Below are positions 26,401 to 39,200 of a stretch of DNA of 64,000 nt, piece after piece. Numbering within the stretch: the stretch's first letter is position 1; each line of letters starts with the position of its first letter. This DNA comes from Dendronephthya gigantea (lineage: Eukaryota > Cnidaria > Anthozoa > Malacalcyonacea > Nephtheidae), in contig NW_021163037.1 of assembly GCF_004324835.1 (NCBI RefSeq), positions 124,001 through 188,000 of the forward strand, read 5' to 3'. The notes under the pieces were generated by a model. It made no database searches, was not told the origin of the DNA, and saw only the letters and a list, made by a program, of their open reading frames with translations. A program made the translations under genes and the position numbers.

Positions 26401-29400
26401 AGCGTCTTAAGCTTAGCGCACACCAATGCACTTTACGCGCGCGCATGGCCGTCATGAAAATTATGACCTACATGTGTTCCTATGCTGCAGGGATATTTTG
26501 CCATTCGTCCGGTAAAATTGAGCACGGATGTAGTAGATTATTTGAACAGCTACCGGCGTGTGAGGAATACTCTTTCATTATTTCTAATTTACTATCCTTT
26601 GTTGATTGTGGGCCTATATTGACGTAAGCTTTGTAATACATATATTTAGCTTAAACAGAGGGGGATTTTAAAAAGAAATTTCAAGCTGTCATATACGATA
26701 CAATTATACATAGCAACGTATAGATGCCGACATTCACATGGAGAAATCATTAATTATATATAATCCTAAATGGTATGATATGAGATCAACTCAAAATTGT
26801 CTGTCTTATCTGCGTATTGCTTATGAGCAACGGGATATATATTGGCATCCGTTTTTTTTCTGAACTTGACTTGCATAAGACAATCATGGTGGTCTACATT
26901 CCTTCGTAACAGAATGAATTAATCTGCAAATCTGTGCATCAGTGTGACGTCGCTGTAATACCTCAAAGTCTCAACTATATGTTAATGCTAAACATCCCAT
27001 ACAGGATTGACTTAAATAGACTGTCTCAAAGTACAACTGTGGAAAAAAAACACATTGCTAATAATAATTTATCACCCTTTTCACGAACATTAAGAGCTTA
27101 CCAACTTACTAAGACTGCGGAGAGAGTCATCCCTCAAATGAAACGATAGTAAGATTTGGATTGAAAAGCTATCAAACTTCACCAATCATGGCCGGAATGC
27201 TTATCAGGAGGTTGTGATCTCCCACTCGGTGTGTGTCAGGAGTGAGCTTTTAGAAAGATGCTGTTTTTAATAAGCACATGTTGATACTCTATTTATTTTG
27301 AGGTGGGCGGGATGTTTATTTGTCCCTCTTCGAAGGTTTCTTCTTTTAATTAAAATTCTTTTTAATAAAACTTGCAACCGATGACCTGTTGCTTAATTTG
27401 TATTCTATATGGTGGTACACACCCTTATTGTTTCCTATACTTGTGTCTGTCAATTAATGATGATATACATCAAGGTGGGGTGTGCAATATTTTCTTAGCT
27501 ACAAAAGCGTGTCATACCATATCACTTTGGGCATTAGATCAGATAAAGAATCGTTTTGGCCGTGCTCAAATAGTGGAATTTGACATGTGTAGCATCTACT
27601 ACTGATATTAGATCTTTTACCACCATGATTCATGAAGCCGGCGGCTAATTTGGCAGTATACTAGATTATCGATTGTGGTACTCTCTAATAAGGTAGTGTT
27701 ACTAATTAAATAAGACAGAAAGTTGAATAGTTGAATATAGAATCATGACATTTGTGGAAAGGTGGTGATGTATAACAAAATTCATGCTGACAAAACGCTT
27801 TCTTCAACAACTGCTCTTTGACACGCCCTTTCGTTCAATGATTATGTTGTTATTGCTGGTCTCAAAATTCTTGGCCTCAAAACAAACTGTCAAATTGCCT
27901 CTTAATCGTTAAACGGGTTCTGGGTGTGTTCCGATTACTTGGATTTATCAAACAAAATTATCCTTGCAATAAAAATAGCCATTGGTAAGTGAAACCTTTT
28001 TAATTGAAAAAGTGACTGAGAGGATCTGCAGAAGAATTATGGGAAGTTCTTCCTCGACAACTTGAGCTATAATTTTAATGTACGTTTAATGAAAGTGTTT
28101 GAACATGCAGCTTCACAACCACATGCATGCGCGCGGCCACAGCACATGCATTTTTGCTAGATCGCGTTGAAAGGCCTCAAACACACCGCCTTACTCATAT
28201 TTTTATATAAAGAAACTAAGTAGAAAGAGATTTTACATAAGAAAAACTAAGTAGGATAAGCTTTATCAGGTCAAAAGCCACTAGACAGAACACACTACAG
28301 TCAATATTTTTTTGTCAATTGCCTTATGAATTACTAATCAACAAGTCTTTGAAAAACTATACATGGCTTATTATAATATTTTATTCCATGTAAATTAAGG
28401 CATATCAAAATATTTTATTCCATGTAATTATAAAAATAAATGAAAACCGAATATCTCTACGAGCATTGGTTATAGGGTAGGGACCATCGAAGGATATAGA
28501 TTGAAGCAAAATTAATTACCACCATGCAGGCAATGAGAAATTTAAAATGTAGACTTGTAGAATTATGAGACGTCCTTGCAACTTCCCACGGCGTTTTTAC
28601 ATGCATAATCACATTCCATAGAGATCTTTACGAGGCATAAATTTTAACACAACATCTTTTAAAAAGCTATGCGGATTAACAGAAAATTTACTACTCCTTG
28701 AAGAAGGTATTAGATTTAGCACAGCGATTTGACACCTTTGTTTATTTATATCTTCTTCTCCATCTTTTTTACATTCCACGACATATAGATCGTTGTACTT
28801 ATTTATAGGTGTATCAAACTAATACACGCATGTAAATCCTGGTTTTCATTATATAAGTCTTATTTTCAACAATGAGAAATTGACTGATGTGAAAATTTCC
28901 TGTGTTCAAATCGGTTCAAATTGCACAATCATTACGTTCAGTAGAAACATTTAATTACATGAACATCAGCCACGGTGACGTCTTCAAGACAATTACGATT
29001 AAATGGAAACCATTCTTAATAAGAGGACTACATACAGGGAAATGTATAATGATCTGTTCAAAGGGCTAGATCATGCAACTTCAATATATAGATAATCTGG
29101 AATATATAGATCACCTTTCTTCTGAAGTCGCACGATGTAGTCCTTTTCGAACGCAATCAAGAGATAAACTGTAATGTTTTTTTCTGGATGAATCGGTCTT
29201 TATGTCTAATTCTTTTCCCAGATTGTAGTAATGTAGAGAGGGAATCTATACTCAATAGTACAGTGTACTAGAAATTTGCCGCATATTCATCAGTGTTATA
29301 CGATCGGAAACTTATGGCTCTTACGAATCGGATTTTCTCATAATGAAGTAGAGTTATAATTAACAAGATTAGTAACAACTGCCTGAAGGTAAAAACATGA

Positions 29401-29491
29401 TAATCAGGTTATCTCATGCAGTATATTCTTAAAAACAGATAGAGCTTCGATCGTTTTCAGGGGTTTTGAGGCTCTTTCCACGTCGCAAAAA

Positions 29492-29531
29492 CTAGTCGCA
29501 GGCTCGCTGCGAGTGCAGGCTCGCTGCGAGT
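29492..29531. repeat. Short direct duplication GCAGGCTCGCTGCGAGT
   Basis: The 17-bp unit occurs twice with almost no spacer and is itself partly palindromic (CTCGCTGCGAG). It is flanked by GAGGCTCTTT upstream and AAAGAGCCTC downstream (about 29640), so the whole looks like a degraded foldback element. Confidence 0.5.
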
Positions 29532-31686
29532 TCCATCTCCGTCGTTAAAATCAATGCATCTTAATTGGTAAAAATACACTAAAGATTTGGTAAAAATAAT
29601 TCGTAAAGTTTACGTGTTGGTTGTTGCGATGAGTGAAAAAGAGCCTCATACTGATCGGGAAGAGAAAGCGTTTGCAGAAGCTACCCGGATGAGCAGCAAA
29701 ATAATGCAAGAGATTAGCTACCTAGCATCCTTTCCCTTCCCGCGCTAAAACAACACAGAACACTAAACCCCAGTTAAAGGTAGGCTAAAATTAAGTAACA
29801 CCAGCTTAAACAAGGAAAACACTATAGGCCGCACGAGACGGAACAGGCGTTTGTCGTAATGATGTTTAAGTGAATCCGAATATAAATATAGCTTACGAAA
29901 AGTTGATATAAATCCTAAAATTGAATTGAAAGTAGTAATATGAAATGATAATTCAGTTTTGTCGAGGATCCGGCCTCTGATTCTGGACCAAGGACTATAT
30001 CAGCATATAATCTGTTACAGTACATATTGGTTATTACAATATATTCAATTAGATGTTAGTTATAGGGGTTAGCTTTCACTATAATTGTTCAGTTGCACTT
30101 TTTGCCCTGAACAAAGTACATGAGCTCGCCTCCTCTCCGGCCCCGCGGGGTAGTTAACCTGTTTCCCCCATGCACCCTCTTGACGCCACTGATTCCACTG
30201 ACTGAATGTCGGGTGTTCTCTGACCAAGCCTCCCTCCCATAATTTTTTCTTCGGACTAATGTCGATTAAATTGGCTCACTGAATGTTTGGAGGACCACGC
30301 CCCACTCCGTATCTCTGTGTATATAAAATTATGTAGTATATAAACAGTCATCAACAATGACATTAATATAAATTAAAACGTTGTCCGGGCTGAAAACCAT
30401 TTATCTATAAACTGCATTTATTATCATAAATATGACAAATGTATGCATGACCTTGTCCTATGCATGACCGTATTGTTTAACAAATATCTTTACTGCACGC
30501 GGGAGATCAAATTCACTGAACAATACAAAATGGATAATTATTGGTCGATTAATATTGTCTCTTGATTCATTACGAAATAAACTCCAAAGTGATTTCGCGA
30601 TAATAGACATATACAACTGCACCATCTAACTACAGCATTTGCCAATTCGCAAAACACTCTGAAACTTGCCGTAAAAACGTCGTCTTGCATTGCTCTATGC
30701 GATACCGGATTAAAAAAACGTCTGTTTTACTGATTTGGTTCACTGCAGTGGCACATATAGCCATAGGCGATCTTAATAACATGCGGGTTTTTTCTGTCTT
30801 AAGTGACATATGGATTTTTTTCAAATATTTCTCAACTTCAAAATCTTCGTATTCCACGTTGTTGGTAACACACGCCGTATACATTGTCCATGCAACGATG
30901 GAAAGATTACAACAGATTTAAAAGAGCGCCTGTGTCCGCAGACAACAATGGTGAATTGTGGAATGCGGTTTTTGTTTGAGAAACGGTATCATAAACAATT
31001 TCAGGTTTCGAGAGAATGCACTTGGCTTTGTATGGCCTTTCGAAAGTCCTTAATTCGATCAATTACCCCCAGACGAAGATCCTACGTAGGTCCTTCAATT
31101 AACTCTGCTTAAAACTTGTATATTCCGGAAAGCGCAACACGTCTTCAGCATGCATGCCCATATTACTATATATTAATATATATACACACCATTTTATAAG
31201 GCATAAGCTACTTGTGAATGACTCAGCTTACACCGGCCAATTTTCTTTTTATATGGTAGTATACTAGTAAACTTTATCAGTGCAAGTGAATAGGTGAATG
31301 TGTTACAAATTTATCACGCTGATTGCGTTTATATATATAGGGAAAGATCTAGCGCAAATTAATTCGTCTTAATAGAAAAAAAAAGTTTCTTGCGTACGCG
31401 GGAACACGCAGATATTAATATATCGTGCCATGGCACGGTTCGGAAAATTTAAGCCATGAAAAACACCTGGATGAACTTCCGATCCGCGTTCATGATAAGT
31501 TATTTTTATTTCAAACAATTTTCCTAAGAATACATAACTATCTAGCTTGTATAACCTATAGTTTATGTATATATAACTATATATATATATAAATAAAGTT
31601 TAACTTAACATTTGTCACCTGATGATCGTATATAGTATATAGATCGACTTAAGTATAATATATATATATTTATCACATACTTGTGC

Positions 31687-32029
31687 CTTTATCAGGGCGA
31701 TAACAGGGTGACATAAAAACGATATCGTCACTGATATCGCTTTTTGTCACTGATATCGCTTTTTGTCCCGCTGCATTTGCCGCTGTCAAAACAAAGATGG
31801 CTGATCTCGAGCAGTTCGAGGTTTGTTTCAGCCGATGTCGGTTGCTTTATAGAAGAAAAAGAAGTATGTGATAAACAGGTTATCACAATCGGGACGAAGT
31901 GATATCAGTTTTATCGCTTTCAGGACGATATCATAAATGTCCCTCGTTCGCTGCGCTCACTCGTGACATTTATGATATCGTCCCTCAAGCGATAAAAGTG
32001 ATATCACCTCGCCCCTCATGTGATAACCT
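31687..32029. mobile_element. Foldback element with a hairpin of about 150 bp
   Basis: From 31877 (AGGTTATCAC) to 32029 (GTGATAACCT) the sequence folds back on itself in two long imperfect arms. The inner perfect core is ACGATATCATAAATGTC / GACATTTATGATATCGT, and the loop reads CTCGTTCGCTGCGCTCACTC. Upstream (31687-31870) are two direct copies of GATATCGCTTTTTGTC, reusing the GATATC word of the arms. There is no coding capacity. Confidence 0.7.

Positions 32030-32030
<1 letters not shown>

Positions 32031-32115
<85 letters not shown>
32031..32115. repeat. (TA)n microsatellite
   Basis: About 85 bp of uninterrupted alternating TA sit directly against the right end of the hairpin element. The isoleucine/tyrosine-rich frames across it are artefacts. 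Confidence 0.95.
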
Positions 32116-32118
<3 letters not shown>

Positions 32119-32540
32119 CTATATTATATATTGCCTATACCGAACAAGCTAGATAGTTATATTGACTTTAATGTTATTGTTCAGTATATATGTGATATTT
32201 TACAATAAATTAATTAACACGAGTTAAGTTGAAAAGGCAAAATCGGATTAGGCATTTATTTATAGTTAATTGAAATTTGACTTTGGGCGAAACTAACGCA
32301 TCGACGTATTCTCAGTCACCTTGTTACCCCCATGACAGAATATCCACTTGACTGTGAGGCTCTATGGTTTGGATGTTTAACCTTGTATGGTTGAGAAAGG
32401 TCTCTCTTCTCGATCAGGGGAAATGGAATTTCTGTGTCACATTCAGTGACTATTTGCAACTTTTATTCACTAAAAAGTAAAGAATTTTGTTGTAAAAAAG
32501 TAAAGAAGTTGATAAACGTTGCGAAATAACCAGAGATCAG

Positions 32541-32740
32541 CATGGCAGCGTCTTCAAATAAAGTCCCGTCAAATGTTGTATGAAAACTGCCAAAAATAAA
32601 CAAAACATCTCGACGTTTCGAACGCCAACACCGAAACTTCTCGACGTTTTAGAAGAGTTAGCAAAACTATACTATATAAATACAAATTAATAACTCTGCG
32701 GACTGCGATCAGAGCCTTCGTCAGCTATAGGAGAGTCTGT
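32541..32740 (-). repeat. Retroelement-like terminal repeat, copy B
   Basis: It shares with copy A (17041) the words CAAATGTTGTATGAAAACTGCC, ACAAAACATCTCGACGTTTCG and, further right, GCCTTCGTCAG. An additional CTTCTCGACGTTTT occurs at 32637-32650. The copy is interrupted or rearranged relative to A. No reverse transcriptase is encoded nearby, so both are solo ends or truncated insertions. Confidence 0.5.
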
Positions 32741-34369
32741 GGTAAACGGTTTATATAGTTATAGCCTCTATAACGATCGGGCCCTAGCTTACAGAACAAA
32801 ACATTTTTTGTCTATTTTGGAAAGTTGTTAAACCACTTTTGCATGGTGAGAAGTTATATTAATTGAGTTTGATTCTCATCTCTTTTTTATGGTACTTGAT
32901 AAAAACTATTTCTTCTGTATACGATAGCTATGTTATTTCACGCGGGATATTATTAAAACGTAAGCAATTTATTAACATGGACACCGTGAATTTTTTTATT
33001 TATCCGATTAGAGTTTACATGCTTGGCTATAATGAATGACAGCTCCACCTACACACTTAGCAATGTGGCGCATACAGCAGGCGTCTATGATGATCCGTGT
33101 TCAATCAAACACACATCCCAACACCATGCATGTTTTGGCTAAAAGCTGATAGCAATCTTCCTAACTCTTGCTGTGCCAAACCTCAAAGCCTATTCAATAT
33201 ACCTCGTACTCCCCGGAACTCTGTGATCAATAACCACGCATATATCAACACGTATTTCGCACACAATAAAGTCTACCTATTTAAACCAAGGTGGTAGAGC
33301 ATCATACGGTTTTTACACTGTCATTGGTTCATGCATGCATGGTCCAACGCTTTTTGATGCAAAGCGAGCAAAAATTCCACTGCTCATTGGTTTTTACAAT
33401 TATAAATAAACCATATTACGGTCTAAAAAAGGCTTTCGAGCCTATGTATGTACAACTTTCGCGCGCTGTCAAAAGGCAGGAAAATGGAAGCTAACTGATA
33501 AGACACGCTACATTGAAATAAAACAGTCTGGGCGAAAATCAAAGCGACAAAGGCACATGACGCCTTTCAAGCGAAATTGCTCGTTTTGAAAATTCATTTA
33601 ACTCAATTGACTGCATAATACCTCATGATGAGGCATGCAAATGACATATTTTAGCGAGTTTTTCCAGCTAAATTTTTGAAAAACTATATGCGTATGTATT
33701 TGTATCAGAGGATTTTTAACCAGTTTTTAAGCAGGATAAGGATTTTTCAGTATAATTAGTAAATAGATTCGGACCTCCATACAGGATTTTCCGCGCATTT
33801 GTCAGTCAAAATATCCTTTCACCCTGTGAAACGATGTCAAAATCTAATTATTTCATTAATTTGGATCAACAGTGAGTCTTGACGAAAAATATTCTCTTCC
33901 GATCTTATCAGTCGACAGATTAACACCGCGGTATCCTCACATTGAAACGGGCATAATATTTTCAAAGCCAATATTTTGCGACAATGAATAGACGTGCGTA
34001 ATTTGTCTCATAATGTATCTTATAAAATGTCGCCGACATTTTGTCAATGTGTAGGAAGGTATATATATATGTAATGTGATTTATGATTTGACTCGTCGCG
34101 CGAATCCTAACCACTACCTGATTAGTCACGAGTGGAAATCACATGTAAATTTGATTGTTTGTGAAAGTATTAATAAAGTAATCACATGCATGCAGCTACG
34201 GGCAAGGCTTATATGTATATGTGGTTGTGTTTCACGGTATATATATACGGGCTTTTAGAATTCAATTGCCCGATAATTAACATCATAGTTTGACCGACAA
34301 CTTTGTAAAGTCGTAGAGCGCTTAAATCTTCAAAGAAAGAATTTAAAATATTTATATACGTAAAATTTA

Positions 34370-34462
34370 TATAATATAAATATATATATATATATAATAT
34401 ATATATATAATATATATAATAATATATAATATATATATATAATATATATAAATATATATAAA
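34370..34462. repeat. AT/TA low-complexity tract
   Basis: About 90 bp of interrupted TA/AATATA repeats. The frame read through it on the minus strand is low-complexity and not a gene. Confidence 0.9.
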
Positions 34463-36291
34463 TCATTAGTTACTAATGTGTGTAATATCTGATTTTAATG
34501 TTAATATTTATATATTAAGTACATTATATAACATGTATTCCGCCTATATTAGTCAACATCCATATATAGCTATATGTACGTGTACATATATTATGTATAG
34601 TTCTCATAATATAATAATATTTAATCACACAGTAAATGAGGCATTTAAAAGCAGCTGTGAGTCTAGATGGTACAAAATTATTGAATTCTGGACGCGATAA
34701 AGATCGCGGTTTCTGTATGCTGTTGTGCCAATCATTCACCTCGCAGACCAATTAATCATACCCAGGTAACATCTGCAAATTATGATAAAATTTCTGCTGG
34801 TGAAAAAAGGGTGATAATATTTCGGGCGCATGTGTAAATTTACGTGTGTCGAGTCTAAGGTCGCCCAAAGAACAAGTTTCTTAGACAAACAAATGTCATC
34901 GCAAGGCACTGCGGCTCTCAATCATGCCTTTCTGTTGAGTAAACATGGCTACGGTAAATTCCTGCAATTGTTAGCGCTGAACGCAAATTCGGCATGATAA
35001 GTTGGTTTGAGAGGTTCCCAAGCACAGCACGCAGAGTATACATACCGAAGGAAACAGAATTGTTGTTGACGCTGTAAGACACAGCAGTGTATTGCAGCAT
35101 GTGCAAAAGACGAACATACATCTTTGTCTACCTCATGCTGTTTGCTAATCTTTAAGTATGCTGTAAACCCTACGCACCTCCCTTTGTCTATACAACACTT
35201 TGGGCAAAGAATCAAGTCGACTTCACGAGAACTTAAGACTTAAGCGCAGGTTAGTTGCTCTAATCGATTACTAATTCGCATTATTGCTCGAACATTAATA
35301 ACGACACGCGAACTGAACGTTAAATATATCCACTATACTTGTATAAACAACAAGAGGAGGCTTTTGGCGATGAAAACACTATGCGGGAACCAATCAAAGC
35401 GGATTTACACGACAGCATGACCGTGACTAAATCAAAATGAATCGATGTGATTCTTAAAACTACATCTATACTGCCCACGAAATGTTTTCACTTGGCATAT
35501 TCGCTAAATTAAACAAACTTGAGTACTTTAAGTGGTTGGCTTCAAATGGGTGCTAAATGGCAGTTTAACGATTTGTCGTTCATGCAAACGACCACTTGAA
35601 AAGAGAACGTCATGTCAGCCGCACAACAGCAAGATTAGTTTGTTGTCATAAGTCGTTTGCATTTTCACGCTCAGTTTTCGAGACAAGGCGGGCCGGTTTT
35701 GTGGTGTATAGAGGTCAAAACATTGATTTCGTGTCCAAAGTTGATGGTGCCCCCTGTTGGCAAGTTTGTTTTGACATATTAGGCACACAAAGAACCACGG
35801 TCAGTAGCCCTTTGACGGCAACGTGAAACTAACCGAGTTGTTTGCAAAGTAAAGCCAACAATTTGTAGTGGCGAGAGTTTTGCGAAGTCACCACAAGCGA
35901 CCAAAGCTGTTATTTACCGTTGCTTGACTGAGCAGGTAATCAACATGACGAAATAAACCTCGAATGTTGATGGAAAAGCAGTGCGCGCGAAAATTGTAAC
36001 ATGGACTTTGCATGGACATGAGAGTGTATATATATAATGCGATATAGACAGTCTAGCTGGTTTTCATTGGGGGCTTATTATAATTTATGTTTCGTATTTC
36101 ACTGCGGCTAGCTTCCTTTGTTGTAATTATTACGATAACGATCGATGCAATACGCGCTGATTTTAAATTGGCGTGATTAGCGATATGATATTTAGGCACC
36201 GGAAAACGGTCGACTTGCCAAGCAAAACGACATCACTCACCTTAACAAGACTAACATACTTATCTTTCTCTAGGCCAGAGACCAACACGCA

Positions 36292-39200
36292 ATGATGTTC
36301 GTGAATTGGTTCAGGGTGTGCGTGGCTGGATTTATTTGGTTGTTACTACCGGTGTTCGCTGATAACCAAGTACCACGGATTACTCGCCGTTACCCCCTGA
36401 TTGTATCGTACGGTAGGACCTTATGGCTTGACCCACAACAACACTTGAAAATCGAAGTTCCTGTCAGATATCGTTGCGAGGTCAGCGTAGTTCGTGACGA
36501 CCCTTTAACGGAGAGAACCGGTTTTTTAAAACCGGATAAATTCCCCTGTGACTTTCCGATAGATGAAGTTCGCTACGTTCATCTAGGATCAAAGGCACCC
36601 AGTAAGGATTTTGTAAAGCTAAGCATTCGTGTGGATTCCGCAACACAGACCACAATTCGTCGTGTTGTCCTCGACATTACGGTCAACTTCTTACCCATGA
36701 GAATTGTTACTAAAAACAACGATTTAATCGTGAGTGGTCCGGGCAACATCTCAACCAGCATCAACGATCAAATATTGCAATTTGCGTACGATGCAGAAAG
36801 AATGGAGACGTGCAGAGTTATAATTCGTAACTCCGAAAACGGACTTCCACGCTATGGTCGGTTGCTCAACATCAATAAAAACAATTCGTTTGATCCTGTA
36901 TTTCCTTGTTCAGAGTTCCTGGCTGCAGACATACGGTATGAACACACAAAGGGAGAACAATCTCCAAATAGGGACTACATTCCCATGACAGTCGAAATTC
37001 ATCGTCAAACTGGGGAGTATGTCAAGGAGCATTTCCAAGTAGCCGTACGGATACTTGGCGCAAGAAAGAATCAAAGACCTATGGCGTCTTTTCAAGCATC
37101 AGAATTACTGTCTGTGGACCAGTACGTCACAAAGCTTATCACAACTGATGTTTTGGATGCCGAGGACGCTGAAACGAATGCCGACTATTTGATTTTCAAT
37201 ATCACGAAACCCCTCGCTGCCGGACAAGGATACATTGTTAGTACCGATGATCCATATACACCAATAACCTCATTTTATCGAAAAGACATAAGAGATTTGA
37301 AAATTGCCTATCAACCTCCATTGCAAATAACTAGTTTAAATGGACCTTTGGAAGTTGTGTTTGAGGTGATTGACACTGAAGCTTTTCATTCTGAACCAAT
37401 AAGACTGCTCATAAAAGTATGGCCCAGAAACACCTTAGCACCAATAGTAACGAAAAATAAAGAACTTGTGCTTTTTGAAGGCCAGTCACGAATTATATCA
37501 TCAAGCAATAATCTACAAATCTTGGACAAAGACAATATTAATGAGGTGAAGATTTATGTAGTTGGTGGCTTGAGATATGGAGAATTATATGTGAATCGAA
37601 GAGTTTCCAAGTGGTTTACACCTAAAGACCTTGACAATGGAACAATTATTTACCAACATGATAATTCTGATACTTATAGCGACAATATTATATTGAATGC
37701 TACTGATGGAGAACTATATGTCGAATTTGTATTTGTAATTAATATCATCCCTGTGGATGATGAAATGCCTGTTGTGGTTTGCAATACAGGTCTGGAACTT
37801 GAAAAAGGCGAAAGTGCAATAATTGATGAGTATTCCTTAAGAGCTAGTGACATTGACTCAGATGATGACAAACTGGAGTTCCTTGTGGGGAGACAGATAC
37901 AATACGAACGATACTGGCAGGATGGAATGACCAAACCAGGCCTGGGTGTTGGATTTCTGATGCTAAAACAAAAGGAGCAACCTGTTGATGATGTTGAAAG
38001 GTGGATTAAATCAGGGTCATACTGGTTGAAAACAGATCTTGAGAGTTTTACTCAGGAAGATATTGTGAATCGGAAAGTGCATTATGTTCATAATGGAGTG
38101 GAAGTTTTTGAAGACAGGTTTTTTTTCCAATTAGTAGACAATGCTGAGACACCTAACCAATCTGGTATCAAGGTGTTCAATATAATGATAAAACAAGTGG
38201 ATGTTAAATTCCCAACAGTTCAGGGCAGTATGCATGCAGAAGTAAGAGATTCACATTTGATAAAATTAACAAAGAACATGCTATGGTTTCGTGATGCAGA
38301 TTCTGATGACATGAAACTACTTTATTCAATAAAGCAAACACCTTACTTTGTTTCAAGTTCAAATCAAACAATGCCTGCAGGCTCAATTGTTCTAACCCAC
38401 AAACCAGATACAATTGTGTCCAGTTTTACTCAGCTACAGCTACAACATCACAAGATCTCGTACAAACCACCTTCTGGACTATACCGGCACACGGACATGG
38501 ATGTGCAATTCAAATTTAGTGTTTCCGATCCAGCTGGTCATAGTGTGGACAACCAAATCTTTCGTATCAGACTCTTTGCTGAGAATAGTCAAGTCAATCC
38601 TACAAAGATAGTTAAGCTTCTCATTAATGAAGATGGAAAGTTGTATTTCTCATCAAGACGTCAGTTAAAATGGCAGTGGCAACAGTTTGTCATTGTTTCT
38701 TTGCCTACATATGGAATACTTTTCAAAAATGGACAAAGACTAGACATTGGTGGTGGTTTCACTGTAGATGATATTAACAATAGAAGGCTGCAATATGTAC
38801 GAAGGCGTGATAGCAAACTTGATGAAATACAAATAAGAGAAACTAGTGGAAAGGAGATGGCAACTTTTCAGATTCAAGCAGGTATGTTCATTTTATCTGT
38901 TTCATTTTTATGAAAGGTACAGTACACTGTGCTTATTGCAGTTTTCATGCTAGAAGCATAATAAAACCAATATAATTGTAAAGTGTTGTTGCACATTTCG
39001 GCCCAATAATAAGTACATAGATATATCCCAGCATTGCGCAAACTTATCTGCAAACTTTTGAGTCATGCAAACCATTATGCAAAAATGAGGATTTCATATT
39101 TCATGTTATGCATATTGTCTGTATATTGTTACATTGTAGACAATCATTTGTTTGCAGCCTAAAATGAGTTTATGAAATATTTCATTTGTGGATTGTACCC

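Larger units (their letters stand above)
15702..36291. other. About 20-kb gene-free region
   Basis: No spliced or unspliced gene could be supported over this span. The longest frame is 111 codons or fewer and none shows a conserved motif. Composition is AT-rich, with many palindromic words (ATGCAT, TATATA), especially from about 19.8 to 34.5 kb. Recognisable parts are listed separately: a MITE at 17276, retroelement-like end repeats near 17041 and 32541, a large hairpin at 31877, and TA microsatellites at 32031 and 34370. Non-coding RNA genes or enhancers could be present but cannot be read by eye. Confidence 0.55.

Noticed and set aside
31725-31770. Two direct GATATCGCTTTTTGTC repeats as a possible CRISPR-like array
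   Set aside because: Only two adjacent copies, no spacers, in a eukaryotic foldback element.
31899-32208. Open frames rich in Ile-Tyr across the TA tract
   Set aside because: Low-complexity translation of a microsatellite; the same applies at 34209-34466 and 55318-55587.
35745-35765. CTCF-like word GGTGCCCCCTGTTGGC
   Set aside because: A single match to a short motif, and CTCF is thought to be absent from non-bilaterian animals such as cnidarians.
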